Assembly: GCF_900184265.1 (NCBI RefSeq)
Contig: NZ_FXXA01000002.1
Coordinates: 2,838,539-2,902,538, forward strand
Length of the DNA stretch: 64,000 bases
Source: Eggerthella timonensis
GTDB taxonomy: Bacteria > Actinomycetota > Coriobacteriia > Coriobacteriales > Eggerthellaceae
Direction: 5' to 3'
Shown: positions 10,504 to 18,907 of the stretch, piece by piece
Layout: each line of letters begins with the position of its first letter
Position numbering within the stretch: position 1 is the first letter of the stretch
The notes under the pieces: model-generated
What the model was told of the DNA's origin: nothing
What the model saw: only the letters and a program-made list of their open reading frames with translations
Databases searched by the model: none
Translations under genes and position numbers: made by a program

Positions 10504-10773
10504 AATCCGCCAAAGCGACCAAGGCGCGTCGTCCATGTCCTGCGTGGCGTGGACGACGCGCCATATGGTGAGCGCATCCGCGGAATACGAGCAGAACAAC
10601 CGGTACGAGCCCACCCGACAGCTGCGGCGATCCTTGAAGACCAGCCGGTCGTCATCGAACGGCCTTCCAAGATCGGGCATGTCGCACAGCAGCTTTACGA
10701 GGCGGGCGAAGATGCCAGGCGATAAGCCGGCGAAAGCCCTTCGAAGCGGCCGGATCGCTTCACTGGCGGTTTT
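10504..10773 (-). pseudogene. remnant of a RelE/ParE-family toxin
   Basis: The minus strand encodes LVKLLCDMPDLGRPF, then SCRVGSYRLFCSYS and LTIWRVVHATQDM. This is the C-terminal pattern of RelE/ParE toxins (P-x-L-G, R-x-x-x-x-x-Y-R-L, I-W-R-V-x-H). The N-terminal strand and helix expected before it are not recognisable and no start codon with a ribosome site fits; no antitoxin gene lies beside it. A hairpin sits within its 3' part. It is most likely a decayed toxin gene. Confidence 0.5.
10523..10562. terminator. 13-bp hairpin after the C39-like gene
   Basis: GGCGCGTCGTCCA pairs perfectly with TGGACGACGCGCC around a 14-base loop, 33 bases after the C39-like stop. It lacks a T-tract and overlaps the toxin remnant on the other strand. 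Confidence 0.45.
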
Positions 10774-10921
10774 TGTGGGTAGCGAGGCCGCTTTTCCGTG
10801 CGCTAGCTGTGCCCCGGCATCTCGGTGCGCGAGCGGAATGCCCTCCGTGAAACATTTGCGCTCGCGGGCCGTCGTCCCGCGAGCTGCTTTCCGACGCCGC
10901 GATCGGTCGGCCCGAAACGGA

Positions 10922-11079
10922 GGCGCTATATGTGGCAAAACCGGGTTTTTGGCAGCCTCTGCGCTCCCTTCCGAAGTTCTTGCGGGCAAAACCCCAGGTC
11001 GCCGATTCTCACGACCGCGAAACAGCGCCTCCGATGGCCTCGAAGCTGCCAAAAACCCGGTTTTGCCACACATAGCGCC
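10922..11079. repeat. long inverted-repeat element, type C
   Basis: Two 35-base arms (10922-10956 and 11045-11079) match as inverted repeats with one mismatch; the core of each is TGTGGCAAAACCGGGTTTTT. They enclose 88 bases, and no gene lies inside. The element occupies the middle of a 910-base gene-poor stretch (10491-11400) which otherwise holds only the toxin remnant and the XRE promoter. Confidence 0.75.
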
Positions 11080-11315
11080 CCCTCGGTGTGCAACGATGGA
11101 CGCGAAACCGGGATCGCATTCGGTGGGCGCAAAATGGCACCCATGGCGATTTCCGGGACTGATTTCGTCCCGGATTCACGTTCGCGGCGGAGAAAGGCCA
11201 GATGACGTTCGCAGCGTCGCCGGAAAAGAGGTCGGGAGCCCCTCGATTTTGCCATGGCTGCCGATTCGCGCCCAGAATCGACACATCTGCACATACTCGC
11301 AGGGGCATAAAATGG

Positions 11316-11371
11316 AAAGCGTACTTTACATTCTTGCTGCGCTCCCGTATACTGCATGGAAAGCTAGCTTT
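11316..11371 (+). promoter_or_regulatory. XRE-gene promoter with two palindromic operators
   Basis: A -35 TTTACA (11325-11330) and -10 TATACT (11348-11353) are separated by exactly 17 bases. Two related palindromes, AAAGCGTACTTT (11316-11327) and AAAGCTAGCTTT (11360-11371), overlap the -35 and the start region. Both are preceded by GG and followed by AC. This is the arrangement of an autorepressed small regulator. Confidence 0.75.
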
Positions 11372-11400
11372 ACCTATTCGCACCAGGGGAAGGAGCGCGC

Positions 11401-11607
11401 ATGGAGAATCGCTTGGAGGAGATCCGCAAAGCGCGCGGCATCAAGCAGGAGGATCTCGCGCTCGAGCTGGGCGTGTCGCGCCAAACCATCAGCTCGCTCG
11501 AGAAGGGGCGCTACAACCCCTCCATCCTGCTCGCGTTCAAAATCGCCCATCGCTTCGACATGCAGATCGAAGACGTGTTCATCTACCAGGAGGAAGACCA
11601 TGAATAA
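11401..11607 (+). CDS. small XRE-family transcriptional regulator
   Basis: The product is 68 aa, almost entirely one helix-turn-helix domain (IRKARGIKQEDLALELGVSRQTISSLEKGRYNP), ending in the FDMQIEDVFIY tail of the short Cro/CI-like group. It has AAGGAG before the ATG. It overlaps the next gene by 8 bases, so it is co-translated with a small membrane protein, a common pairing in which the regulator controls its own two-gene operon. Two palindromes over the promoter are its likely operators. Confidence 0.9.
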   Translation: MENRLEEIRKARGIKQEDLALELGVSRQTISSLEKGRYNPSILLAFKIAHRFDMQIEDVFIYQEEDHE

Positions 11608-12016
11608 GAAGCCCGCCGTTCTCACGCTGTCCCTCGGCATCGCCTGCGCGCTCGCCGCCGCCGTGTTCGCTCTCGACATCGGGGGCGCGTCCGCCCTCCT
11701 GCCCATCGCCGGCAAGGCCGTGTGGGGCTTCGCCGGGTGCGCGGCGGCGCTCATCGTGTGCGGCGCGTTCGCGTTGGCCCACAAGCCCACGCGCACCGAG
11801 CTCATCGAACAGGGCGACGAGCGCAACGCCGCCATCAACGGCAAGGCCGCCTTGGGCGCGTTCGAAACGCTCAGCGTGCTCGTGCCCATCGCCGGGCTCG
11901 TGCTGTACGTCATCGGGGAGATGACCGTCGCCGCGATGCTCACGCTCATCGGCGTGGAGATCGTCGCCACGGTCGTGTACTTCGCGCTGATCGGGCGCTT
12001 CCAGAAAACCATGTAG
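11600..12016 (+). CDS. four-helix membrane protein of DUF2178 type
   Basis: The product is 138 aa with four predicted membrane segments, at about residues 6-27, 36-58, 85-107 and 112-133. The cytoplasmic segment between helices 2 and 3, RTELIEQGDERNAAINGKAA, is the conserved DERN region of DUF2178-like proteins. Function is unknown; family members are regularly encoded with a small XRE regulator, as here. Its ATG overlaps the XRE gene's last codons. Confidence 0.75.
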   Translation: MNKKPAVLTLSLGIACALAAAVFALDIGGASALLPIAGKAVWGFAGCAAALIVCGAFALAHKPTRTELIEQGDERNAAINGKAALGAFETLSVLVPIAGLVLYVIGEMTVAAMLTLIGVEIVATVVYFALIGRFQKTM

Positions 12017-12063
12017 GGCACGGCTCGGACGCGCCGCTCGGGGGCACGGGAGCGCAGGGGCCG

Positions 12064-12867
12064 CTAGCGGACGCTCACGAGCATGGTCTGGTACGCCACC
12101 CGCACGACGGCAGGATGCGCGGCCCGCTCGACCACCGCGCGCAGCGCTTCGTCCGGCAGCCGGTACGTGTTGTTGTTCTGCGAGATGTGCATGGCCACCA
12201 CCTGCTCGAGCGCGCCGCTCAGCAGCCCCTCCAGCTCTTCGGCGGCCTGGACGTTCGACAGGTGCCCCACGTCGGAGCCCACGCGGCGCTTCACCGGGTA
12301 GGGATAGGGGCCGTGCTCGAGCATATCCACGTCATGGTTGCTCTCGAGCGCGAGGATGCGCACGCCGTGCAGCGCCTCGTCGGCCTCGCCCGTGACGATG
12401 CCCGTGTCGGTCATGAAGCCCACCGCGTCGCCGTCGCCTTCGATCCTGAACCCGCACGATGCCGCCGCGTCGTGCGACGTGCGGAACGCGTGCACCTGCA
12501 GGCCCGCCAGCGACAGCGCATCGCCCGCGCGGCACGCGCGCAGGTCGCACGCCCCCTCGAGCGCCCCGATCTCCTTGCTGGCCGCGCGCACGGCATCGTC
12601 CACGAACACCGCCGGCTCCACGCCCAGCTTGGCCAGCCCGCGCAGCACCACGCCGAGGCCCTTCGTGTGGTCGGTGTGGTCGTGCGTGACGAGGATGGCC
12701 TCAAGGTTCGCCGGATCGAAGCCGGCTTCGTCGCAGCGCGCGAGGAAATCGCGCTTGCAGATGCCGCAGTCCACAAGCACGCCTTTGCCCGTGACGACGT
12801 TCTCGATGACGGCCGCGTTGCCGCGGCTGCCGCTTGCCAGCACGTGCAGTGCAAGTCGATGGTTCAT
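12064..12867 (-). CDS. MBL-fold metallo-hydrolase, YycJ/WalJ-like
   Basis: The product is 267 aa. It starts with LHVLASGSRGNAAVIE, has a THDHTDH metal-binding motif near residue 60, a TSHDA loop and ESNHDVDML near residue 178, which is the YycJ/WalJ pattern. Relatives are single-domain beta-lactamase-fold nucleases or hydrolases with roles linked to cell-wall signalling or DNA repair. Here it lies outside any walRK operon. It converges with the XRE/DUF2178 pair and is divergent from the EIIC-like gene. Confidence 0.85.
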   Translation of the reverse strand: MNHRLALHVLASGSRGNAAVIENVVTGKGVLVDCGICKRDFLARCDEAGFDPANLEAILVTHDHTDHTKGLGVVLRGLAKLGVEPAVFVDDAVRAASKEIGALEGACDLRACRAGDALSLAGLQVHAFRTSHDAAASCGFRIEGDGDAVGFMTDTGIVTGEADEALHGVRILALESNHDVDMLEHGPYPYPVKRRVGSDVGHLSNVQAAEELEGLLSGALEQVVAMHISQNNNTYRLPDEALRAVVERAAHPAVVRVAYQTMLVSVR

Positions 12868-12924
12868 AGGGTCTCTTCTCGCTCTCTCGGTCGGCCCCCG
12901 ATTGTACCCGAACGCGCGCCGAGC

Positions 12925-12969
12925 GCAAAATGTCCCCTATGGGGACCGCCCCCATCGGGGACATTTTGC
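12925..12969. repeat. intergenic palindrome
   Basis: GCAAAATGTCCCC (12925-12937) is repeated in inverse at 12957-12969 with a short GC-rich loop. It sits between two divergent genes, 60 bases from the hydrolase start. It could be a cruciform, an operator or a dispersed palindromic repeat. Confidence 0.6.
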
Positions 12970-13083
12970 CGCGCACGGGCGGAATTGCCGCCGATCGGGA
13001 ATCGGCGGTTGGCCGCGCCGCCCGCATCGCCTACTATGGTTCCCCACATGAACATGCAGGTCGAACCAGGGGACGGGGTACGC

Positions 13084-14145
13084 ATGGCATCGAAAGCCGC
13101 AGCATTCTTGAAACGCAAGGACATCGAGATCACCTTCCAGCGCTACGCCATCGACGCGCTGTCGGCCATGGCGCAGGGCTTGTTCGCGTCGCTGCTGATA
13201 GGCACCATCTTCACCACCGTCGGCGATCTGTCGGGCCTCGCGGCGTTCAACGAGATCGGCACGTTCGCCAAAAGCGTGGCGGGGCCGGCCATGGCCGTCG
13301 CCATCGGCTACGCGCTGCGCACCCCTCCCCTCGTGCTGTTCTCGTTGGCAGCCGTGGGCTATGCGGCCAACGACGTGGGCGGCGCCGGCGGGCCCTTGGC
13401 GGTGCTCGTCATCGCCATCGTCGCCTCCGAGCTGGGCAAGGCCGTGTCGAAAGAGACGAAGGTGGACATCATCGTCACGCCGGCCGTCGCCATCATGGGC
13501 GGTTGCGGGCTGGCGCTGATCGCGGCGCCGTGGATCGGAGAGCTGGCCTCGTCGGTGGGCGGGTTCATCATGTGGGCCACCGAGCTGCAGCCCTTCTTCA
13601 TGGGCGTCATCGTATCGGTGGTCATCGGCATCGCGCTCACGCTGCCCATCTCGTCGGCGGCCATCTGCGCGGCGCTCGGGCTGACGGGGCTCGCGGGCGG
13701 GGCGGCGCTGGCCGGCTGCTGCGCCCAGATGGTGGGCTTCGCCGTGCTGAGCTTCCGCGAGAACCGCTGGGGAGGCCTGCTGTCCCAGGGGCTGGGGACG
13801 TCCATGCTGCAGATGGGCAACATCGTGAAGAAGCCGCTCGTCTGGGTGCCGGCCATCGTGGCCTCGGCCATCACCGGCCCGCTTGCCACCTGCGTGTTCC
13901 AGCTCAGCCAGAACGGCCCCGCCGTAGCCTCGGGCATGGGCACCTGCGGACTCGTGGGCCCCATCGGCGTGTACACCGGCTGGATCGCGGGCATGGAGGC
14001 CGGAGCGGCCGCGCCGGGCGTCTTCGACTGGGTCGGCCTCGTGCTGGTCTGCTTCGTGCTTCCCGCGCTCATCGCCTGGGCCGTCGGCGCGCTCATGCGC
14101 AAGGCCGGCCTCATCGTCGAGGGCGACCTGAAGCTGGAAGCGTAG
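13084..14145 (+). CDS. PTS EIIC-like membrane protein (PTS_EIIC_2 family)
   Basis: The product is 353 aa with about ten membrane segments. It carries the features of the EIIC_2-like group: an N-terminal RYAIDALSAMAQGLFASLLIGTI, a central small-residue-rich segment, and GMGTCGLVGPIGVYTGW near residue 288. No EIIA, EIIB, HPr or EI gene lies nearby, so whether it is phosphotransferase-driven is doubtful; it may transport by another mechanism. The start at 13084 has GGGGACGGGG upstream; an ATG at 13048 in the same frame would add 12 residues. Confidence 0.7.
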   Translation: MASKAAAFLKRKDIEITFQRYAIDALSAMAQGLFASLLIGTIFTTVGDLSGLAAFNEIGTFAKSVAGPAMAVAIGYALRTPPLVLFSLAAVGYAANDVGGAGGPLAVLVIAIVASELGKAVSKETKVDIIVTPAVAIMGGCGLALIAAPWIGELASSVGGFIMWATELQPFFMGVIVSVVIGIALTLPISSAAICAALGLTGLAGGAALAGCCAQMVGFAVLSFRENRWGGLLSQGLGTSMLQMGNIVKKPLVWVPAIVASAITGPLATCVFQLSQNGPAVASGMGTCGLVGPIGVYTGWIAGMEAGAAAPGVFDWVGLVLVCFVLPALIAWAVGALMRKAGLIVEGDLKLEA

Positions 14146-14244
14146 GGCGCGCGGACGCGGGCGACCGCGCGGCGGGCGACGACGTCCGCGCGGCGATCTC
14201 CGCGCAGGGGCCGCAGCGTCCACACGCCGCAGCCCCCGACGCCG

Positions 14245-15078
14245 TTACAGCTCTTCGACGATGCCGGTGACGAGGCGGGCGAAGTCGGCCTCGCGCGTCT
14301 TCGCCACGTCGAGCACTTCGAGGCCGGTAGGGCTCGCGCCCTCGATGCCGCAGCCCATGTTCGACACGAGCGAGATGCCCAGCACGCGCATCCCCACGTG
14401 CCGCGCGGCGATGACCTCCTCGCACACGCTCATGGCCACCGTGTCGGCGCCCCACGAGCGGAACATGCGGATCTCGGCCGGCGTCTCGAAGCTGGGGCCG
14501 AGCGCCCCGAGGTACACGCCCTCCCGCACGCGCACGCCCCGCTCGGCGGCCACGTCGTGCGCGATGGCGCGCAGCTCGGGGTCGAACGCGCCCGCCATGG
14601 AGAAGAAGCGGTCGGACAGGTTCGCCGGGTCGGGCGCGGCGATGGGGTTGCGCCCCGTGAAGTTGATCTGGTCGGCCATGATGCAGAAGTCGCCCACCTC
14701 GTAATTCGGGTTGAGCGCGCCCGCCGCGTTCGTGGTGATGAGCGTGCGCACGCCGAGGCGATCCATGAGCCACACGGGGTACGCCACCTCCTGCGCGCTG
14801 TTGCCCTCGTAGGCGTGCAGGCGGCCCTGCATGGCCAGCACGCACTTCCCGCCCAGCGTGCCGCAGACGAAGCGGCCCACGTGGCCTTCGGCCGTGCTCG
14901 TCTTCATGCGCGGCACCTCCACGTAGGGGATGCTCACCGCGTCGGCTATCTCGTTCGCCAACGGGTTGAGGCCCGATCCCAGCACGAGGCCGATCTTCGG
15001 CTCGCGACCTTCCAGCCGCTGCCGCAGCACGTAGGCCGACAGGGTCAGGTTGTCGTCAAGAACGTTCCGCTCCAGCAT
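14245..15078 (-). CDS. purine-nucleoside phosphorylase
   Basis: The product is 277 aa, typical of trimeric (class II) PNP. Motifs: GLVLGSGLNPLANEI (phosphate-binding loop), MQGRLHAYEGNSAQEVAYPV, TTNAAGALNPNYEVGDF, and a GPSFETPAEIRM-SWGADTVAMS substrate region. It cleaves purine nucleosides with phosphate to base and ribose-1-phosphate. The start at 15078 has GAGGAGGAGCC before it; the frame is open further upstream but without a ribosome site. It is monocistronic. Confidence 0.93.
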   Translation of the reverse strand: MLERNVLDDNLTLSAYVLRQRLEGREPKIGLVLGSGLNPLANEIADAVSIPYVEVPRMKTSTAEGHVGRFVCGTLGGKCVLAMQGRLHAYEGNSAQEVAYPVWLMDRLGVRTLITTNAAGALNPNYEVGDFCIMADQINFTGRNPIAAPDPANLSDRFFSMAGAFDPELRAIAHDVAAERGVRVREGVYLGALGPSFETPAEIRMFRSWGADTVAMSVCEEVIAARHVGMRVLGISLVSNMGCGIEGASPTGLEVLDVAKTREADFARLVTGIVEEL

Positions 15079-15250
15079 GAGGCTCCTCCTCGTTCGCGAT
15101 TTGGCCCCATTATAGCCGACTGCGGCCGCGCCGCTTCCGCCGAAGACGCCTCGGAAGCGACGTGGAGCGCGTAAGGATGCATCGAGGGCCCGCCGGGGGC
15201 CTGCGGCTCGTAAAAAGCGCGCCTTCAACACGCGAATCGGCTCGCGGCAA

Positions 15251-15426
15251 GCGATTTTTTCGTTTTGCGAACGTTCGGGGCTCGATCGCGCCACGCCGAA
15301 AGCTTCCGGCGCCCGTCAAGAAAGAACATCCGGAACGCGCAGCGTCATGACCTGGGATTTCGAGAATCGCTTGCAGAGCGCGCCGCGCAACGGCGCCCCT
15401 CGGCGTTCGCAAAACGAAAAAATCGC
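15251..15426. repeat. long inverted-repeat element, type A (copy 1)
   Basis: A 23-base perfect inverted repeat, arms 15251-15273 (GCGATTTTTTCGTTTTGCGA...) and 15404-15426, encloses 130 bases. The outer flanks extend the match loosely (CGCGAATC on the left). Copy 2 is at 33957-34111. It fills most of the 418-base gap between the PNP gene and prmC; no gene is seen there. Confidence 0.8.
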
Positions 15427-15496
15427 ATGGAATTCGGAGATTCCCCTGTCGAAACGCGCGCACGGCCGGCCAACGAAGCCGCGAGCGGCCCGCCGA

Positions 15497-16498
15497 CTAC
15501 GCGCTGGGCTTGCGCCCCGTGAGGACGCGGGGGCGTTGGGCGAGATCGGAGACGATGCGCACGTCGTTGAAGCCGGCGTCCTCGGCAAGGCGCGCGGCCT
15601 CGTCGAGGCACGTCTCGTGCAGCTCGAAAGCGAACGCGCCGCCCTCCTTGAGGGCGCGTCGGCAGAACGGCAGCAGGCGGCGCAGCACGTCGAGACCGTC
15701 GGCGCCACCGTCGAGCGCGAGCGCGGGCTCGAACGCGGCCACCTCGCGCGGGATGCCGTCCATGACGGCCGTGGGCACGTACGGCGGGTTGGACACGACG
15801 AGGTCGAACGCGCCCAGGAGTGCGTCGTCGATGCCCTCCCCCAGATCACACGCGAGCACGTCGACGCGCTCGGACAGCCCGAGGGCCGCGACGTTATCGC
15901 GCGCGAGCGCGACGGCCTCGGGTGCGATGTCGGTGGCCACCACGCTCGCGAGCGGATGCTCGTAGGCCACGGAGCAGGCGATGCAGCCGGACCCGGTGCA
16001 GAGGTCGGCCACGAGGAGCTCGGAGGGCTCGGGAGGCTCGGACACAGCGGGCGATTCGACGGACTCGGAAGGGTCGTCGGCGCGCACGTCGGCGTATGAG
16101 ACGTTATCCCCGTCCCTTTGACTCATCGAATCGGCGGCCACCCGCCTCGGCGCGGCGGGCAGCAGGGCCAAGGCCTCGCTGACGAGGACCTCGGTCTCGG
16201 GGCGCGGGATAAGCACGCCGGGACGCACCTGCACGGTGATGTGCCGGAAACCCACCTCGCCGGTGATGTACTGCAGCGGCTCGCCCTTGCCGCGGCGCGT
16301 GACGTAGGCGCGCAGCACGTCGCGTTCCTCCATCGACAAAGGCTGCTCGAAGTTCGCGTACAGCTCGATGCGCCGCAGGCCGGTGGCCTCGGACAGCAGC
16401 CACTGCGCGGACAGGCGCGGGTTCTCGTCGCCCTTGCGCTCGAGGTAGCCCACCGTCCAATCGAGGGCGGCCTGAATGGTCCAGATGTCGTTCGCCAC
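15497..16498 (-). CDS. prmC: peptide chain release factor N5-glutamine methyltransferase
   Basis: The product is 333 aa. It has the PrmC N-terminal helical domain, the linker RRGKGEPLQYITGEVGF, an AdoMet site (ADLCTGSGCIA) and the catalytic NPPY motif (VVSNPPYVP). It methylates the GGQ glutamine of RF1 and RF2. It follows prfA by 15 bases, the classic prfA-prmC pair. It is longer than usual because of an acidic, Ser/Glu/Pro-rich insertion of about 40 residues between the N-terminal and catalytic domains, which is probably a disordered loop. Confidence 0.95.
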   Translation of the reverse strand: MANDIWTIQAALDWTVGYLERKGDENPRLSAQWLLSEATGLRRIELYANFEQPLSMEERDVLRAYVTRRGKGEPLQYITGEVGFRHITVQVRPGVLIPRPETEVLVSEALALLPAAPRRVAADSMSQRDGDNVSYADVRADDPSESVESPAVSEPPEPSELLVADLCTGSGCIACSVAYEHPLASVVATDIAPEAVALARDNVAALGLSERVDVLACDLGEGIDDALLGAFDLVVSNPPYVPTAVMDGIPREVAAFEPALALDGGADGLDVLRRLLPFCRRALKEGGAFAFELHETCLDEAARLAEDAGFNDVRIVSDLAQRPRVLTGRKPSA

Positions 16499-16513
16499 GT
16501 GCGGTTCCGCCGG

Positions 16514-17587
16514 CTAGACGGCCTGCTCGAGCTTCTGCGCGCGGTCGGCCGCCTGCAGCGCGGTGATCACGTCGCCCAGGCCGTCGCCCAGCAGCACGCC
16601 GTTGTACGTGCCGTTGTAGCCGATGCGGTGGTCGGTCACGCGGTCCTGCGGGCCGTTGTACGTGCGGATCTTCTCGCTGCGGTCGCCCGAGCCGATCTGC
16701 GCGAGGCGCTTGGCGCCCTCGGCGGCCTGCTGCTCGGCCAGCATCTTCTCGTACAGGCGCGCGCGCAGCACGACCATGGCCGCGATCTTGTTCTGCAGCT
16801 GCGACTTCTGGTCCTGCGACTGCACCACCAGACCGCTCGGCAGGTGCGTGATGCGCACGGCCGAGTCGGTGGTGTTCACGCACTGGCCGCCCGGGCCGCC
16901 GGCGCGGTACACGTCGATGCGCAGGTCGTTGTCGTTGATGTCGATCTCCACCTCGTCGGCTTCGGGCAGCACGGCCACCGTCGCCGTGGACGTGTGGATG
17001 CGGCCCTGGCTCTCGGTCTTCGGGACGCGCTGCACGCGATGGACGCCGCTCTCGAACTTCATGACCGAGTACACGTGGTCGCCCTTGACCTTGAACTGGA
17101 CTTCCTTGAAGCCGCCGGCCTCGGAGGGCGACATGTCCATCGTCTCGGTCTTCCAGCCCTGCGCCGCCGCGAACCGCTCGTACATCTTGTACAGGTCGCC
17201 CGCGAAGATGGCCGCCTCGTCGCCGCCTGCGGCCGCGCGGATCTCCACGATGATGTCCTTGTCATCGGCCGGGTCGGCCGGGATGAGCATGAACTTGATG
17301 TCCTCTTCGAGCGCCGGCAGCTGCCCTTCGATCTCGGCGATCTCCTCCTGGGCGAACTCGCGCATGTCGGAGTCGGCCAGCATCTCGCGTGCGGCGGCCA
17401 GGTCGTCGGCGGCCTGCACGTACTCGCGCGCCTTCTTGGCGAGCGGTCCCTGGTTGGCGTACTCCTTGGCCAGGCGGTTGTACTCCTTCTGATCGGCGAG
17501 AACGGCCGGATCGCCCATCTTCGCCTGCACGTCCTCGTAGGCTTCGATGATCTTGAGCAGCTTCTCGCGCATATCGGTATCTTGCAT
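16514..17587 (-). CDS. prfA: peptide chain release factor 1
   Basis: The product is 357 aa, of normal length. The GGQ loop reads AGGPGGQCVNTTDSAV and the stop-codon-recognition P-x-T tripeptide lies in RVPKTESQGRIHTS. It terminates translation at UAA and UAG. The start at 17587 (MQDTDMREKLLK) is preferred because GAAGGA lies about 10 bases upstream; the frame remains open beyond it. It is co-transcribed with prmC, its own methylase. Confidence 0.96.
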   Translation of the reverse strand: MQDTDMREKLLKIIEAYEDVQAKMGDPAVLADQKEYNRLAKEYANQGPLAKKAREYVQAADDLAAAREMLADSDMREFAQEEIAEIEGQLPALEEDIKFMLIPADPADDKDIIVEIRAAAGGDEAAIFAGDLYKMYERFAAAQGWKTETMDMSPSEAGGFKEVQFKVKGDHVYSVMKFESGVHRVQRVPKTESQGRIHTSTATVAVLPEADEVEIDINDNDLRIDVYRAGGPGGQCVNTTDSAVRITHLPSGLVVQSQDQKSQLQNKIAAMVVLRARLYEKMLAEQQAAEGAKRLAQIGSGDRSEKIRTYNGPQDRVTDHRIGYNGTYNGVLLGDGLGDVITALQAADRAQKLEQAV

Positions 17588-17723
17588 CCTGTGCTGTCCT
17601 TCGTGACGTGGTTGTCGAACGCGCCCCCGCGCGCGGAGAGCGCCCGCCCCGAGCATGCGGAGCGAGCGCTCGTGCTGTTAACCGGTTTATGATAGCAGAT
17701 CGGCGCGCATTGCGCACCTCCTC

Positions 17724-18698
17724 CTAGATCGCCAGGAACTCGGCGGCCTCCTCGGAGCAGACGGCGCCGTCGGACACGGCGGTCACTACCTGGTGCAGGA
17801 ACTTCGTGCGCACGTCGCCGGCCGCGTACACGCCGGGCACCTCGGTCGTGCACGATTCGTCGGCCACGATGTAGCCCGTCTCGTCGAGCTGCAGCGCGCC
17901 GCCCAGAAACTCGGTGTTCGGCTCGGTGCCCACGGCCACGAACAGGCCGTCCACGGCCACGTCGCGCTCCTCGCCCGTCTCGAGCATCTCGAGGCGCACG
18001 CCGGCCAGCTTGCCTTCGTCGGCCACGAGTTTGCGGGGCACGGCGTTCCAGACGAACTCGACGTTCGGCAGGTCCTCGAGGCGCTTGTGGTAGATGGCGG
18101 TGGCGCGCAGCTTGTCGCGACGGTGCACGAGGTACACCTTCTTGCAGATGCGCGACAGGTAGATGGCATCGCCGGCGGCCGTGTTGCCGCCGCCCACCAC
18201 CATGACCTCCTTGTCGCGGAAGAAGTTGCCGTCGCACGTGGCGCAGTACGACACGCCGCGGCCCTGCAGGTCCTCCTCGAGCTCGAGCCCCAGCTTGCGC
18301 GGGCGCGCGCCCGTGGCGATGATCACGCTCTTGGCGCGGTACTCGTTGAACGCCGTCGTCAGCACCTTCGGGTTCTGGGTGAAGTCCACCGACACCACCT
18401 CTTCGCCCACGTTGTTCACGCCGAAGCGATCGGCCTGCTGCTTCATGGCGAAGGCCAGCTCGAAGCCGTTGGCGCCCTCGGGGAAGCCCGGGTAGTTCTC
18501 CATGTGCTCGGTCTGGGCCAGCTGCCCGCCCGGCGCGATGCGCTCGAACAGCACGGCGTTCAGACCGGCGCGCGCGGCGTAGAGCCCCGCCGTGAGCCCG
18601 GCCGGGCCGGCGCCGATGACGGCGACGTCGATGACGTCGTCGGTCGTTGCCGTCTTGCACGCGGCGGACGTTTCGTTTCTCACGGTTTCCTCGGTCAT
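17724..18698 (-). CDS. trxB: thioredoxin reductase
   Basis: The product is 324 aa. A short polar N-terminal tail precedes the FAD motif VIGAGPAGLTAGLYAARAG. The redox-active pair is CATC (GVSYCATCDG), the NADPH motif is VVGGGNTAAGDA, and the C-terminal FAD motif is YAAGDV. It keeps thioredoxin reduced at the cost of NADPH. A trxA gene lies at 26381-26689. It has its own promoter. Confidence 0.96.
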   Translation of the reverse strand: MTEETVRNETSAACKTATTDDVIDVAVIGAGPAGLTAGLYAARAGLNAVLFERIAPGGQLAQTEHMENYPGFPEGANGFELAFAMKQQADRFGVNNVGEEVVSVDFTQNPKVLTTAFNEYRAKSVIIATGARPRKLGLELEEDLQGRGVSYCATCDGNFFRDKEVMVVGGGNTAAGDAIYLSRICKKVYLVHRRDKLRATAIYHKRLEDLPNVEFVWNAVPRKLVADEGKLAGVRLEMLETGEERDVAVDGLFVAVGTEPNTEFLGGALQLDETGYIVADESCTTEVPGVYAAGDVRTKFLHQVVTAVSDGAVCSEEAAEFLAI

Positions 18699-18740
18699 GC
18701 ATGCCTCCTGGTTCGCGGGTAATCGTGTTTTCTGAGTGCC

Positions 18741-18770
18741 AGTATAAGGTACGTCGCTTAAATGTCACAA
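18741..18770 (-). promoter_or_regulatory. trxB promoter
   Basis: The minus strand has -35 TTGTGA and -10 TATACT with an 18-base spacer, placing transcription start about 35 bases before the trxB ATG. Confidence 0.65.
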
Positions 18771-18907
18771 ACTTGGCACCAATATGCGCTAAAACAGCAG
18801 GAATGGGCAGGGGCCGGCAACGCGTGCGTGACGGATTCGCACGTCCGCCCCCGCATCCGCGGCCCCCGCACTACCATGGATGCGATCGCTAGCGAAAGGA
18901 CCGGGCA

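Noticed and set aside
11722-13083. Upstream extension of the EIIC-like frame
   Set aside because: The long open frame runs opposite the MBL-hydrolase gene with arginine-rich sequence and no signal; the membrane protein begins at 13084 with a ribosome site.
13084-14145. Full PTS system around the EIIC-like gene
   Set aside because: No EIIA, EIIB, HPr or EI gene is present within the window near it; only the membrane component is supported.
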